Shown here one piece after another: positions 46,699 through 55,453 of a DNA stretch of 64,000 nucleotides (position 1 is the stretch's first letter; each line of letters opens with the position of its first letter). Location: NCBI RefSeq assembly GCF_013044505.1, contig NZ_JABERD010000003.1, positions 96,737 to 160,736 of the forward strand, read 5' to 3'. The notes beneath the pieces were generated by a model. The model had not been told where the DNA came from. It was given only the letters and a program-made list of their open reading frames with translations, and ran no database searches. Source of the DNA: Streptomyces sp. S3(2020). GTDB lineage: Bacteria > Actinomycetota > Actinomycetes > Streptomycetales > Streptomycetaceae. A program made the translations under genes and the position numbers.

Positions 46699-48531
46699 TC
46701 AGGCGTCGTCGCGGTCCGGGTTCGGAACGCCGGAGAACGCCCGCCACATCCTCGCCCAGCGGGAGATGAGTTCGTCCGTGGCGCCGGGGGCCGCCTTTCG
46801 GGTTCGCCAGACGACATGGCCGTCCGGCCTGACCAGGACAGCGCCGCCTTCTCCTACTTCGTAGAGATGGACCAGCATGTCTGTGTCCTCGATGCCGGCG
46901 GTGATCAGACCGACGACCTGGAAGGGAAGCGTGTCCTCGGGCCACCGCTCCCGCAGCGCAGCCGCCCAGCTCCCGGGGTCGGGCGTGACGACCGTGACTC
47001 CGTTGTGCAACAGCAGGTCGTGGATCGGGTGCGGGGAACCCTCGTGCAGGACCATGGAGTGCGGGAGGCGCGCCCCGGGCCTGGTCGTCGGGCGGTAGGT
47101 GACGACCTCGTCGCTTTCGTCGGTCGGGGAGCCCGGTTCAGGGTGGATGAGCGGGCTGGCATAGGTGTAGCCGAACTCGAGTCCGGTGGAGACGAAGTGC
47201 TCGAGTTGGGCCGGGATCGCGGAGGCGATCTGTGCACGCCGGCGGCGTGTCGTGGGTGTGTCCCCTCGTAGTGCTCGGGTGCGTCGCATCTGCAGGTGTG
47301 TCAGGCGGTCAGCGGCCGTAGCCATCAGCCGGTCCGGAATCCACGAGAGCAGGGGGTGCGCGGCGGTCGTGGTCGCGCCATGGAGACTGCGGTTGGTGAT
47401 GCCGACGGACTGCGTGACCTCGTCGAGGCGGAAGTGGTTGGCGACGCTCTGCTCGGCGAAGCGCTCGACGACGGGGCGGCGTTCTGTTTCGTAGGTGTCC
47501 AGGAGGGTGTCGCTCGCGGAACCGTTGAGGACGGCGGCGATTTTCCAGGCGAGGTTATGGGCGTCCTGGACACCGCTGTTGAGGCCGAATCCTCCGGTGT
47601 GCGGGAAGCGGTGTGCGGCGTCGCCGGTGAGGAGAAGCCGGCCACGGCGAAAGGTGCTCGCAGTCTGGGACGTCATGGTCCACGTGCCGGTGGAACGGAT
47701 TTCGACCGGTACGTCAGGGCCCAAGACCTGGGGCAGGGTGCGCTTCCAGTAGGACAGTCCGTCGCGGGCGATCTGCTGCGCATGATGGAGGTAGGCGGTC
47801 ATGAGGACGTAGTCGTCGTCGGCATGGGCGATGAGTACGCCGCAGAAGTTCGGCTCGTAGATCCAGTTGAGCAGAGATCTGTCCTTGCCCACGGGGTGGA
47901 GGTCCGGGGCGTTGAAGAAGACGCTTCCCATGTTCGCCAGGACCTTGCCCCGCATACGGATTCCGGCGCGGTCCCGGACGATGCTGTTGGCGCCGTCGGC
48001 GGCTATGAGGTATCGGGTGGTCAGGTCCTGTGTGGTTCCCGCCTGTGCGGTAAGAGTGTGCAGTGTCATGCGGTCGGTCGCGGCGGTGACGTCACACACG
48101 GTGATACCGCGCCGGAAATGCACCAAGGGCTCTTGGTCCAGCGCGTCCCAGAGGACGGGCATCAGCAAGTGCTGTCCGATATGGGAGATCAAGAACGGGC
48201 TGTGGGTGCGGACATGGGCGAGCATCCCGGGCTCCGACAGAAGGTCGATCTCGCCCAGTGGCTCGTCGGTGAGCCGGGAGCTCCAGCGGATGATGTTGAC
48301 GGTCTCGATGGGCGGAGCGAGGGCGGCGATGTCCTGCGCCAGCCGGGGCGACGCGTGGTGCCAGATCTCGAAGGACCGGGCGTTGACGACGTGGGCCGCG
48401 GGATGCAACAGAGGCTGCGTCCGGCGTTCGACCACCGTGCTGGGTATGCCGTGGCGGGCCAGGAGAAGCGCCAGAGTGCATCCGGTTGCCCCGGCTCCCA
48501 CGATCGTGATCGGAATAGGTTCGGCGTACAT
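46699..48531 (-). CDS. FAD-dependent aromatic hydroxylase (PheA/TfdB type)
   Basis: A 610-residue flavoprotein monooxygenase. The FAD site ITIVGAGATGCTLALLLARHG is at the N-terminus, the conserved YLIAADGANSIVRD in the middle, and the second FAD motif LLTGDAAHRFPHTGGFGLNS around residue 310. The C-terminal ~170 residues form the thioredoxin-like domain seen in phenol hydroxylase/TfdB relatives. It adds a hydroxyl to a phenolic ring using NAD(P)H and O2. It is the last gene of a minus-strand run after the dioxygenase (3 nt gap), so it probably makes the catechol- or hydroquinone-type substrate for the dioxygenase. Confidence 0.9.
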   Translation of the reverse strand: MYAEPIPITIVGAGATGCTLALLLARHGIPSTVVERRTQPLLHPAAHVVNARSFEIWHHASPRLAQDIAALAPPIETVNIIRWSSRLTDEPLGEIDLLSEPGMLAHVRTHSPFLISHIGQHLLMPVLWDALDQEPLVHFRRGITVCDVTAATDRMTLHTLTAQAGTTQDLTTRYLIAADGANSIVRDRAGIRMRGKVLANMGSVFFNAPDLHPVGKDRSLLNWIYEPNFCGVLIAHADDDYVLMTAYLHHAQQIARDGLSYWKRTLPQVLGPDVPVEIRSTGTWTMTSQTASTFRRGRLLLTGDAAHRFPHTGGFGLNSGVQDAHNLAWKIAAVLNGSASDTLLDTYETERRPVVERFAEQSVANHFRLDEVTQSVGITNRSLHGATTTAAHPLLSWIPDRLMATAADRLTHLQMRRTRALRGDTPTTRRRRAQIASAIPAQLEHFVSTGLEFGYTYASPLIHPEPGSPTDESDEVVTYRPTTRPGARLPHSMVLHEGSPHPIHDLLLHNGVTVVTPDPGSWAAALRERWPEDTLPFQVVGLITAGIEDTDMLVHLYEVGEGGAVLVRPDGHVVWRTRKAAPGATDELISRWARMWRAFSGVPNPDRDDA

Positions 48532-48534
48532 GGC

Positions 48535-49188
48535 TCAGAGGGTCTTCCAGGTGATCGTGCGTCGGCCCGACCGGGGTGCGTTGCCCGGCCGGGTGCCGGC
48601 TCCTGGCTTGAGCAGCTCCGCTACCGGTTCCCCCGCACGGAGCCGTTCGAGGAGATAGCCGGGGTCGATGTCGGTCCCGATGGGGTTCTCGGCGAAGGCG
48701 GTACTACTGAAGTAGTCAGCCGTGTCCTGGGCCGTGGGGAAGTTCTCGGTCTGGAACTCCAGTCGGACACCGTCGGGGTCCTCGTAGTAGAGGGAGGTGG
48801 TGGGGCCGTGATTGATCGCCCAAACCGGTGCGATGCCGGCCTTCCTGAGGCGGTCGTAGTTTTCCAGGAGCCTTTGCAGGTCCGGGAACGCGAACGCGAG
48901 GTGGTCGATCCCATACACCTTGCGGCGCAACCGGGCAAAGGGGAAGGCGTAGCGCAGGAAGCCCGGCACCTTGATCAGGGCGAGGCGGTGGCTTTCCTCG
49001 TCCCAGGCGAGGAAAGCGATCTGCTGGTCCTCGTGGACGACGCGTGCGCCGAGGACGGTGCCGTACCAGGCGATCATCTCCTTGCTGCGGGCGGTCTTGA
49101 CGACCCAGTGCGCCAGGAACTCAGGAGCAGCTCGGTTCCCGGCGGGGGATGAGTCGGCATGTGCGGGGGCGGAGTTCATGCGGTCCAT
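48535..49188 (-). CDS. VOC-superfamily dioxygenase (extradiol/glyoxalase fold)
   Basis: A 217-residue vicinal-oxygen-chelate protein with two beta-alpha-beta-beta-beta modules. Metal-ligand positions are His in EFLAHWVVKTARSKEM, His in YGIDHLAFAFPDL and Glu in DGVRLEFQTENF, the order used by small extradiol dioxygenases. It likely opens an aromatic diol ring. ATG at 49188 is the first of two (the second at 49179). It is 31 nt after the FAH-family gene. A non-oxygenase VOC role, such as isomerase or lyase, cannot be excluded. Confidence 0.8.
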   Translation of the reverse strand: MDRMNSAPAHADSSPAGNRAAPEFLAHWVVKTARSKEMIAWYGTVLGARVVHEDQQIAFLAWDEESHRLALIKVPGFLRYAFPFARLRRKVYGIDHLAFAFPDLQRLLENYDRLRKAGIAPVWAINHGPTTSLYYEDPDGVRLEFQTENFPTAQDTADYFSSTAFAENPIGTDIDPGYLLERLRAGEPVAELLKPGAGTRPGNAPRSGRRTITWKTL

Positions 49189-49219
49189 GTGTGCTCGTTC
49201 CGGTCGGCTCGGTGGCGGC

Positions 49220-50173
49220 TCAGGGGGCGGTGATGAGGGTGTGCTGCGTGCCCAGGTCGATGGAGCGGTCCGCGCTGCGGATGGAGGCGGTGACGACGTC
49301 ACCGGGTGCCAGGTAGGGCTTCTTGCGGTTCTGGCGGATGAACAGGGACCAGAGCCTGTCCTCGGGCAGCAGCGCGGTGGCAATCCGGCGGAGCACGGCC
49401 GGAGGAGTGGTCGCCGTGCAGCCGTGGGGGGTACCGGTGAGCAGGAGGTCTCCGGGGCTGAGGTCGCAGAACGTCGTCAGCTCGGTGAGGGTCTCGGCGG
49501 GGCGGTAGAGCATGTTGGCGGTGCTGTCCTGCTGTCGCAGGTGGCCGTTGACCTCCAGACGCAGGTCGAGCTGGTCCAGGAGAGAGAACTCCTCGGGCTC
49601 GGGTACGGCGAGGAAGGGGCCCACGGGGCAGAATCCCCGGTAGCTCTTGCCCTTGAGGAACTGGCCTTGGGGCAACTGGACATCGCGGGCGGAGAGGTCG
49701 TTGGCGATGGTGACGCCGAAGACGTACTCGGAGAGGTTCTCGTCGGTGACTTCCTCCGCCTCGGTGACGTTCTTGCGCAGGACGAGGGCGAGTTCGATCT
49801 CGTGGTCGAGCAGGTGTACGTGCCTCGGTCGGGTGACCGATGCGTGCGGGCCGGTCACCGAGGCGTCGGTCTTGTCGAAGAAGAGATTGAACGCGCGGGC
49901 GTCGGGGTCCATACCGGAATCGATGGCGTGCTGCCGGTAGTTGGCGCCCTGGCAGATCACACGGCAGGGCCGTGTCACTGGAGACAACAGTTCCACTTCG
50001 CCCACGGGGTGGCGCGCGGACAGGCGGCGCGCTGAGCGCCAGTCCTCGGTCCCCTGCTGGATGAGGTCGCCGGTGGTCCGGTAGTTGCCGGAGAGCGGGG
50101 AAAGCCCGCCGTCCACGACGACGCCCCACTGTACGGCGCCGTCGGCGCGGTAGCGGGCGAGGTGGGTGGCCAT
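49220..50173 (-). CDS. Fumarylacetoacetate hydrolase family protein
   Basis: A 317-residue FAH-family enzyme. The metal ligands are in LDHEIELALVL and the downstream Asp in TIANDLSARDVQ, with the fold motif GDLLLTGTPHG near the end. The family hydrolyses C-C bonds of ring-cleavage products or hydrates/decarboxylates 2-oxo acids. With the dioxygenase and hydroxylase that follow, it should cut the opened ring into two acids. It is paralogous to the gene at 56645, which sits in the parallel module. It lies 54 nt after the TPP-enzyme gene. Confidence 0.92.
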   Translation of the reverse strand: MATHLARYRADGAVQWGVVVDGGLSPLSGNYRTTGDLIQQGTEDWRSARRLSARHPVGEVELLSPVTRPCRVICQGANYRQHAIDSGMDPDARAFNLFFDKTDASVTGPHASVTRPRHVHLLDHEIELALVLRKNVTEAEEVTDENLSEYVFGVTIANDLSARDVQLPQGQFLKGKSYRGFCPVGPFLAVPEPEEFSLLDQLDLRLEVNGHLRQQDSTANMLYRPAETLTELTTFCDLSPGDLLLTGTPHGCTATTPPAVLRRIATALLPEDRLWSLFIRQNRKKPYLAPGDVVTASIRSADRSIDLGTQHTLITAP

Positions 50174-50227
50174 GAAAGAACCTCCGTGCGGCGGGCAGGA
50201 ATTGAGGGAAGAACGTCGGTGGATCCG

Positions 50228-52543
50228 TCAGTCGACGAGATCCAGGGCGGCGCACACGATCGCGGCCTCGTCGATGCCGTGGTGGCGGTAGACGCTCGCC
50301 AGGTCGCCCGATTGCCCGAACTCGCTGACACCGAGGTGGGTGGCGGGCACGCCGTGAACTGCCGCGAGGAAGGCCAGGGTGTGCGGATGCCCGTCGAGTA
50401 CGGTCACCAGGGGCCTTGCCGCCGGGGCGGGCAGCAGGGCGTCGAGGATCCAGTCGGGGGCCTGACCGATTCCGCGGCGTGCCTGGACGGCCTCGAAGAG
50501 CATGCCTGGGCTGGTGATGCAGAGAACGTCCGCGGGGTGTCCCAGGGCGGTGAGGCGGTCGGCCGCCGCGAGGGCTTCGGGCGTGACGGCCCCCATCGCC
50601 GCGATTGTCACCACGGCGTCGTTGGACCGGCGCAGCAGGTAGCCGCCCGCCACGGTGTGCGTCCGGCGCCGTTCGCGTGCCACGGGGTCGGCGGGCACAG
50701 CGGCGAGCGTCTGGTCGATGGGCCGGGTCGACAGCCGGAGGTACGCGGAGTGGCCGTCGGATCGGCCGAGGCGGGCCAGGCAGGCGAGCAGGACCCATTC
50801 GGTGTCCAGGACGAAGGCCGGCTCGTACATGGTGCATCCGGGTTGCTCCAGCCCGATCGAAGGAGTCTTTATCGACTGGTGTGCGCCGCCCTCGGCGGCG
50901 AGGCTCACCCCCGAGGGGGTGCCGACCAGGATCGACTGACCGCCGGAGTAGATGCCGAACGACCATGGCTCCAGGGCACGCTCGACGAACGGGTCGTACA
51001 GCACCCCGATGGGAAGCAGGGGCTGTCCCCAGCGGCTCCAGGTGGAGCCGAGTTCGCTCAGCGCACACACGAGGTTGGTCTCGGCGATGCCGAGCTCGAT
51101 GTGCTGGCCCTGGGTGCTCTCCCGCCACCGCAGGATGGTCTCGGGGTCGTCGGCGAACCAGTCGGGCCGGTCGTCGGTGGACCATACGCCGACCTTGTTG
51201 ACCCAGCCGCCGAGGTTGGTGCTGGAGGTGACGTCCGGGCTGACTGTGACCACACGGGCTCCGGCCTCGGGGGCCGACCGCATCAGGTCGAGCAGTGTGC
51301 TGCCGAGGCCCGCCTGGGTCGATCGGGTTCCGGAGACGTTCCGCCCGAAGTCGGTGGGCACAGGCGGGGGCGTGGCCGACGGAGTGGGAGTGCGGGCGAG
51401 ACGGGCCGCCGCCTCGGCACACGCGATGCTTTCGGGGCTGGCAGCGGGAAACTTGGCCCACTTGTTTGCGAGATCCGCACCGAGCCGACCGGCAAGGCCC
51501 TTGAACTGGTCGGCGGTCAGCAACGAGGAGTGGTTCTGCGGGTGGCCTTCGGTGGGCAGGCCGTGCCCCTTGACCGTGTAGGCGAAGATCACTGTGGGCC
51601 GGGTGTCGTCAATGGCGTCGAAGGCGTCGGCCAACGCCTCGTGGTCATGGCCGCCCAAGTTGCGCAGCGCTCGCTGAACGTCTTCGTCGGGGATGTCGAC
51701 GAGCAGGGACCGGATCCGTTCGGAGTCGGCGCCGGTGCCTGGCAGCCGCTCACGCAGGTCGGTGCCAGGCAGCCGCAGCATGCGCTGGTACTCCGGATTG
51801 GTCATCGCGTCGATCCGGCCGCGCAGGGAGCTGCCGCCAGGGCGGCTGAAGAGATCCTGCAGGAGTCTGCCGTACTTGACGGTGATGACCTGCCAGCCCG
51901 CGGCAGCGAACATGCCTTGGAGACGGTGGGCGGCGATATCGGGTACCACGCGGTCCAACGACTGGCGGTTGAGGTCGACGATCCATACGACTTCGCCCAG
52001 GCCGGCGACCATCGGGTCGACCACGGCCTCCCAGCAGGCGCCCTCGTCGAGTTCGGCATCTCCCATCAGTGAGTACTGGCGTCCGTCGCCGGCGCCGCCG
52101 AATCGTGCGTTGACGTAACGCCGTGCCAACGCGCCCCAGACCGGAGCAGTGGCACCGATTCCGACCGAGCCGGTCGAGTAGTCGGCCGGCTCGGGGTCCT
52201 TCGTGCGGCTGGGATAGCTCTGCAGGCCGCCGAACTCACGAAGTGTCGTGAGGTATTTGGTCTCGAGGTCGCCGAGGAGATACTTGATCGCGTGCAGTAC
52301 CGGGGAGGCGTGCGGCTTGACCGAGACCCGGTCCTGCGGGCGGAGGTGCTGGAACCACAAGGCGGTCATGATCGAGACCATCGACGCGCTCGACGCCTGA
52401 TGTCCTCCGACCTTCATGCCGGAAGAGTTGTCCCGGACGTTGTTGGCGTGATCGACCAGCGCAGCCGCGAGCCACAGAACACGCCGCTCGATGGAGACGA
52501 GCACATCGGTCGGAAGGCGCGGCGGAGGTGTAGCGGTCGGCAT
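50228..52543 (-). CDS. TPP-dependent AceE/transketolase-like enzyme
   Basis: A 771-residue ThDP enzyme resembling homodimeric pyruvate dehydrogenase E1 (AceE). It has MVSIMTALWFQHLRPQDRVS, KPHASPVLHAIKYLLG and DYSTGSVGIGATAPVWGALA in the first domain. The ThDP/Mg motif is GDAELDEGACWEAV. The activating Glu is in HIELGIAETNL of the pyrimidine domain, and a transketolase-type C-terminal domain closes it. True AceE has ~900 residues and works with E2 and E3; neither gene is nearby, so this may act alone as a decarboxylase or ketol/acyl transferase on a 2-oxo acid from ring cleavage (inference). ATG at 52543 has GGGAG 6 nt upstream; the frame runs 12 codons further without support. Confidence 0.82.
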   Translation of the reverse strand: MPTATPPPRLPTDVLVSIERRVLWLAAALVDHANNVRDNSSGMKVGGHQASSASMVSIMTALWFQHLRPQDRVSVKPHASPVLHAIKYLLGDLETKYLTTLREFGGLQSYPSRTKDPEPADYSTGSVGIGATAPVWGALARRYVNARFGGAGDGRQYSLMGDAELDEGACWEAVVDPMVAGLGEVVWIVDLNRQSLDRVVPDIAAHRLQGMFAAAGWQVITVKYGRLLQDLFSRPGGSSLRGRIDAMTNPEYQRMLRLPGTDLRERLPGTGADSERIRSLLVDIPDEDVQRALRNLGGHDHEALADAFDAIDDTRPTVIFAYTVKGHGLPTEGHPQNHSSLLTADQFKGLAGRLGADLANKWAKFPAASPESIACAEAAARLARTPTPSATPPPVPTDFGRNVSGTRSTQAGLGSTLLDLMRSAPEAGARVVTVSPDVTSSTNLGGWVNKVGVWSTDDRPDWFADDPETILRWRESTQGQHIELGIAETNLVCALSELGSTWSRWGQPLLPIGVLYDPFVERALEPWSFGIYSGGQSILVGTPSGVSLAAEGGAHQSIKTPSIGLEQPGCTMYEPAFVLDTEWVLLACLARLGRSDGHSAYLRLSTRPIDQTLAAVPADPVARERRRTHTVAGGYLLRRSNDAVVTIAAMGAVTPEALAAADRLTALGHPADVLCITSPGMLFEAVQARRGIGQAPDWILDALLPAPAARPLVTVLDGHPHTLAFLAAVHGVPATHLGVSEFGQSGDLASVYRHHGIDEAAIVCAALDLVD

Positions 52544-52649
52544 GCAAGGCTCCCGGTGACAGCCCCGGAAGCGCGGCAAGCGGCACCGAGGCAGCGGAAC
52601 GAACGCACTCCATGAAGCCTCCCGCGATGGAGAAACGGCTTGGGCTGTG

Positions 52650-52676
52650 GTGCAAACGCGAGTGGGCTGTTTGCAC
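52650..52676. promoter_or_regulatory. Inverted repeat upstream of the minus-strand aromatic operon
   Basis: GTGCAAAC (52650-52657) and GTTTGCAC (52669-52676) are exact reverse complements, 11 bp apart, between the TPP-enzyme start (52543) and the PucR-type gene end (52722). It is a plausible binding site for that regulator. Confidence 0.6.
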
Positions 52677-52721
52677 TCCAGTCCAAGGTCCGACTCTCAG
52701 GCCCGGCCGCCCGGCTCGGTC

Positions 52722-54020
52722 TCAGCGCGTTGTGAACTTTCCGGGCAGGACCGTCTCGCCCAGCTCCTCGACCAGGGTGAGGGCCGCCTGGAGCTGCATC
52801 CGCCGGACATGGATGCCCTCCCCGCGCAGCTCCTCCGCCCGCTGAACCCGGTAGGCGACCGTGTTGCGGGCGACGTGCAGGCGCTCGGCGGCGGTGTTGA
52901 GGCTGCGCTCCACGTCCAGGTAGCACTTGAGGGTGGTCCGGACGGTGACGATGGCCTCCTCGGACCCCGCCAGCGCCCCGAGTTCGCGCCGGACAAACTC
53001 GCGGGCCAGGTCGATCCGGTAGCTGAGCAGGGCCACCACGTCCAACTCGCCGTAGTCGAACAGCCAGCGGTGACCTGGGGACATCATGCCGACCCGGGCG
53101 GCCTCCAACGCCTGGTAGTGGCTCTCCCTGAATCCATCGAGCGACGGCGCGGCCAGCCCTGCTGCGACCCGCACCTCAGGGGAGGGCCGGTGTGTGCCGC
53201 CGACCGGCAGGGCAGGCGGACGCCGGACGCCGGACCCCCACGCCCAGACTCTTCGATCACCGACCGGCAGCACCAGGCTCGCCGTGCAGCCGGATGCCCG
53301 CAGCAGCTCCGCGACGGCACCCTCCAACTCGGTCGCCCCTGCCTCCGACAAGTCGTCGGCCCAGGCGACGAAGGCCACGTGATGCCTCGTCAGGTCGTAT
53401 CCGAGGACACGCGAAGCGCGTTCCACGGACACGGCGTCACCGTGGAGAATGCCCCGTACGACTTCCATCCGGGCGGCGTTGGCGCTGGCGAGCCATGCCT
53501 GCTTTATCTGACCGAATTCGCGGGCCATGTCGGCCGACAGGTCGGCGACGATCCCGAGCATGAGTTCCGATGCACGCCGCATCGCGGCGAATCGTCGCTC
53601 ATCGTCCGGCAACTGTTCGCAGAGGTCCCACAGCTCACGGGTGGCGAAGGTGTGGCCGACATGGATCGCGCGCAGCATGTGCTCGACGCCCACGCCGCGA
53701 CTCACCACCTCGGCGGGCCCCAGCAGCACCTCGGGCACGTCGGCCATGACGAAGTCCTGTTCGTCGTGGAGCGCCGCCATCGCGGCCAGCGCGACAGCCT
53801 CACATCCCTTGTGCAGTTCTTGCACGATTCCGTCGATGGCCAGGTAGGGCACCTCGTCGGCGATGTGCTCTGCCATGGCCCGGCCGAGTTCGACAGCCCA
53901 GCCGCACGGGCCGGCTCCGACGCGCGTGACAAGCTCCGCGACCCTGGCCTGTGGCAGGACCGAACGGGTCACCGCGTTACGGTCGCGCGGAGTGAGTTCT
54001 TGGATCCATGGAGCGAGCAT
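52722..54020 (-). CDS. PucR/CdaR-type transcriptional regulator
   Basis: A 432-residue regulator of the PucR/CdaR group. A long N-terminal sensor part (residues ~1-250) is followed by a GGDEF-like middle domain and a C-terminal helix-turn-helix with TLKCYLDVERSLNTAAERLH and VARNTVAYRVQRAEELRG, the family signature. Members activate purine, sugar-acid or aromatic-degradation genes in response to their substrate. It lies immediately upstream of the minus-strand aromatic operon on the same strand, and an inverted repeat is found between them. AAGGAGG lies 9 nt before the chosen ATG at 54020; a longer frame upstream has no ribosome site. Confidence 0.88.
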   Translation of the reverse strand: MLAPWIQELTPRDRNAVTRSVLPQARVAELVTRVGAGPCGWAVELGRAMAEHIADEVPYLAIDGIVQELHKGCEAVALAAMAALHDEQDFVMADVPEVLLGPAEVVSRGVGVEHMLRAIHVGHTFATRELWDLCEQLPDDERRFAAMRRASELMLGIVADLSADMAREFGQIKQAWLASANAARMEVVRGILHGDAVSVERASRVLGYDLTRHHVAFVAWADDLSEAGATELEGAVAELLRASGCTASLVLPVGDRRVWAWGSGVRRPPALPVGGTHRPSPEVRVAAGLAAPSLDGFRESHYQALEAARVGMMSPGHRWLFDYGELDVVALLSYRIDLAREFVRRELGALAGSEEAIVTVRTTLKCYLDVERSLNTAAERLHVARNTVAYRVQRAEELRGEGIHVRRMQLQAALTLVEELGETVLPGKFTTR

Positions 54021-54586
54021 GGGTGGAGGCCTCCTTCTCGCGCGGGCCGGTCCGGCCGGGCTGTAACCCTTCAGGAGCCGCCAGACACCCAGGACGGATA
54101 CCGCTGACTGTGCCGCCAGCCTGACCAGTGATCGATCGAGCTGGCAACAACAAGTTGCCAAGAGGCCCAGCGTTCATGCGTCGCACCGGTCGAGATCTTC
54201 CCGTCAGGTACCCGGTTCGACCGGTTCGCCCGCATCACCGCTGGGACGCTGGCGTCTCACTGCTCATGGTCCGGACAAGGCCCGGGTGAACCGCGGGCCG
54301 ACGCTCGCCACTCGGTCTTGGGCTGCTCTTACTGGGGTCAGGATCAGTTTCCAGAGGGCGGTGCAGGTGACGGCACCCGCGCTCTGCGGCAAAGACCGCA
54401 GCGTTGCCGCGTTCGATCTTGCGGGCGACGCCGCAGGAGGGCCTGTCGTAGAAACCGGTGCGGGCTGTGGCTGCCCCGGCGGTGTTGCCCGGCAAGCTGA
54501 TCGAGTACGCGCCAGGAGGGGCGAGACGTAACGTCTCCATGCCAAGAAGGTCTGCCTCTTCTTGGCTGCTGAGCCCACCCGAGGCG
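54021..54586. other. Gap with no recognisable gene
   Basis: About 565 nt between the PucR-type gene and the TetR gene. Overlapping frames are open on both strands between 54235 and 54580, but none has a ribosome site or a family motif that I recognise. Decayed coding DNA is possible but cannot be shown. Confidence 0.4.
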
Positions 54587-55222
54587 TCAGCCGCCGGTAG
54601 GAAGGGGACGCTCGGCGATCTTCCGGGCCTCGTCCGTGGAGACGCCCAGCATGCGCAGCATCATCTCCGCCATGGCCGCGGCGGCTTCGTCGGTGTCGGC
54701 GTCCGGCCTGGTGAGGTGTAGGTCGAGGAGGGCCAGGAGGCTGCCGCCCAGCGAGGACAGGGCGATCTCGGGGCTGGTGAAGGTGAAGCGGCCGGAGGCC
54801 GCGCCGGTCTGCAGGTCACTCAGGGCGCGAGGGGCCAGACCGCGGTCGGAGTGGATGTGCCCGAGGCCGCGGTGGCGCAGGATTCGCATGATCTCGGGGT
54901 GCGTCTCGGCCATCCTGGCGCTTAGCCGCACGCCGAACGCGACCCGCTCGGCGGGGTCGTCGACGCCTTCCAGCCGTTCGTCGATCACCTGGCCGTACTC
55001 GTCGAGGGCGTCGAGTACCGCCGCGTCGAACAGGGCGGCCTTGGACTCGAAGTGGTTGTAGAAGGAGCCGAAGCCCACGTCGGCCCGGTCGGCGATCGCC
55101 TGGATGCTCACGTCGGTGTCGCCCGTCTCGGAGAGGATCTGCCGGGCGGCGCGGATGAGTGCCTGCCGGGTCGCGGCGCGGCGCCGTTCGAAGCGATTGC
55201 TGGGTGGGGCTGACGTCGGCAT
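54587..55222 (-). CDS. TetR/AcrR-family transcriptional regulator
   Basis: A 211-residue TetR protein. The helix-turn-helix is RRAATRQALIRAARQILSE then VSIQAIADRADVGFGSFYNH (residues ~12-60), and the rest is the ligand/dimer domain. It is divergent from the extradiol dioxygenase gene at 55454, and a pair of direct and inverted repeats lies between. It most likely represses the hydroxylase/dioxygenase/ligase operon until an aromatic acid or CoA thioester is present (inference). Confidence 0.92.
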   Translation of the reverse strand: MPTSAPPSNRFERRRAATRQALIRAARQILSETGDTDVSIQAIADRADVGFGSFYNHFESKAALFDAAVLDALDEYGQVIDERLEGVDDPAERVAFGVRLSARMAETHPEIMRILRHRGLGHIHSDRGLAPRALSDLQTGAASGRFTFTSPEIALSSLGGSLLALLDLHLTRPDADTDEAAAAMAEMMLRMLGVSTDEARKIAERPLPTGG

Positions 55223-55248
55223 GGGGCGAGTCTAGCAACACTCCCCAG

Positions 55249-55321
55249 AGATGATGGATTCCTCAAAAATCATCTTGAAAGTCATTGACGGGGAGTCGGT
55301 CAAACATGATGATTTCCTCAA
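55249..55321. promoter_or_regulatory. Repeats in the tetR / dioxygenase divergent promoter
   Basis: ATGATGGATTCCTCAA (55251-55266) and ATGATGATTTCCTCAA (55306-55321) match at 14 of 16 bases and are 55 bp apart. An inverted pair AGATGAT (55249-55255)/ATCATCT (55269-55275) overlaps the first copy. The region is clearly AT-richer than its flanks and is the likely TetR operator/promoter. Confidence 0.65.
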
Positions 55322-55453
55322 GTGGTAAGCCTGCTGATTGGCGCGCCCTGCCGTGATTCGGCCGCCACCGGGTCGAACCCCCTGGGACGGGGGAGCCGGC
55401 ACAAGCGCCCCGATGCCGTCGGTGGTCCTGCCGTACAAGCCATGGAGGCACCC

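Noticed and set aside
49299..51461. 720-codon minus-strand frame spanning the FAH and TPP-enzyme genes
   Set aside because: Arg/Pro/Gly-rich translation with no motif, overlapping two clear genes on the same strand in another frame.
50228..52543. Calling the TPP enzyme a genuine pyruvate dehydrogenase E1 (aceE)
   Set aside because: It is shorter than AceE, lacks E2/E3 neighbours and sits in an aromatic operon; only family-level naming is justified.
54235..54580. Overlapping small frames on both strands, possibly a transposase scrap
   Set aside because: No catalytic motif, terminal inverted repeats or target duplication could be seen, so no mobile element is claimed.
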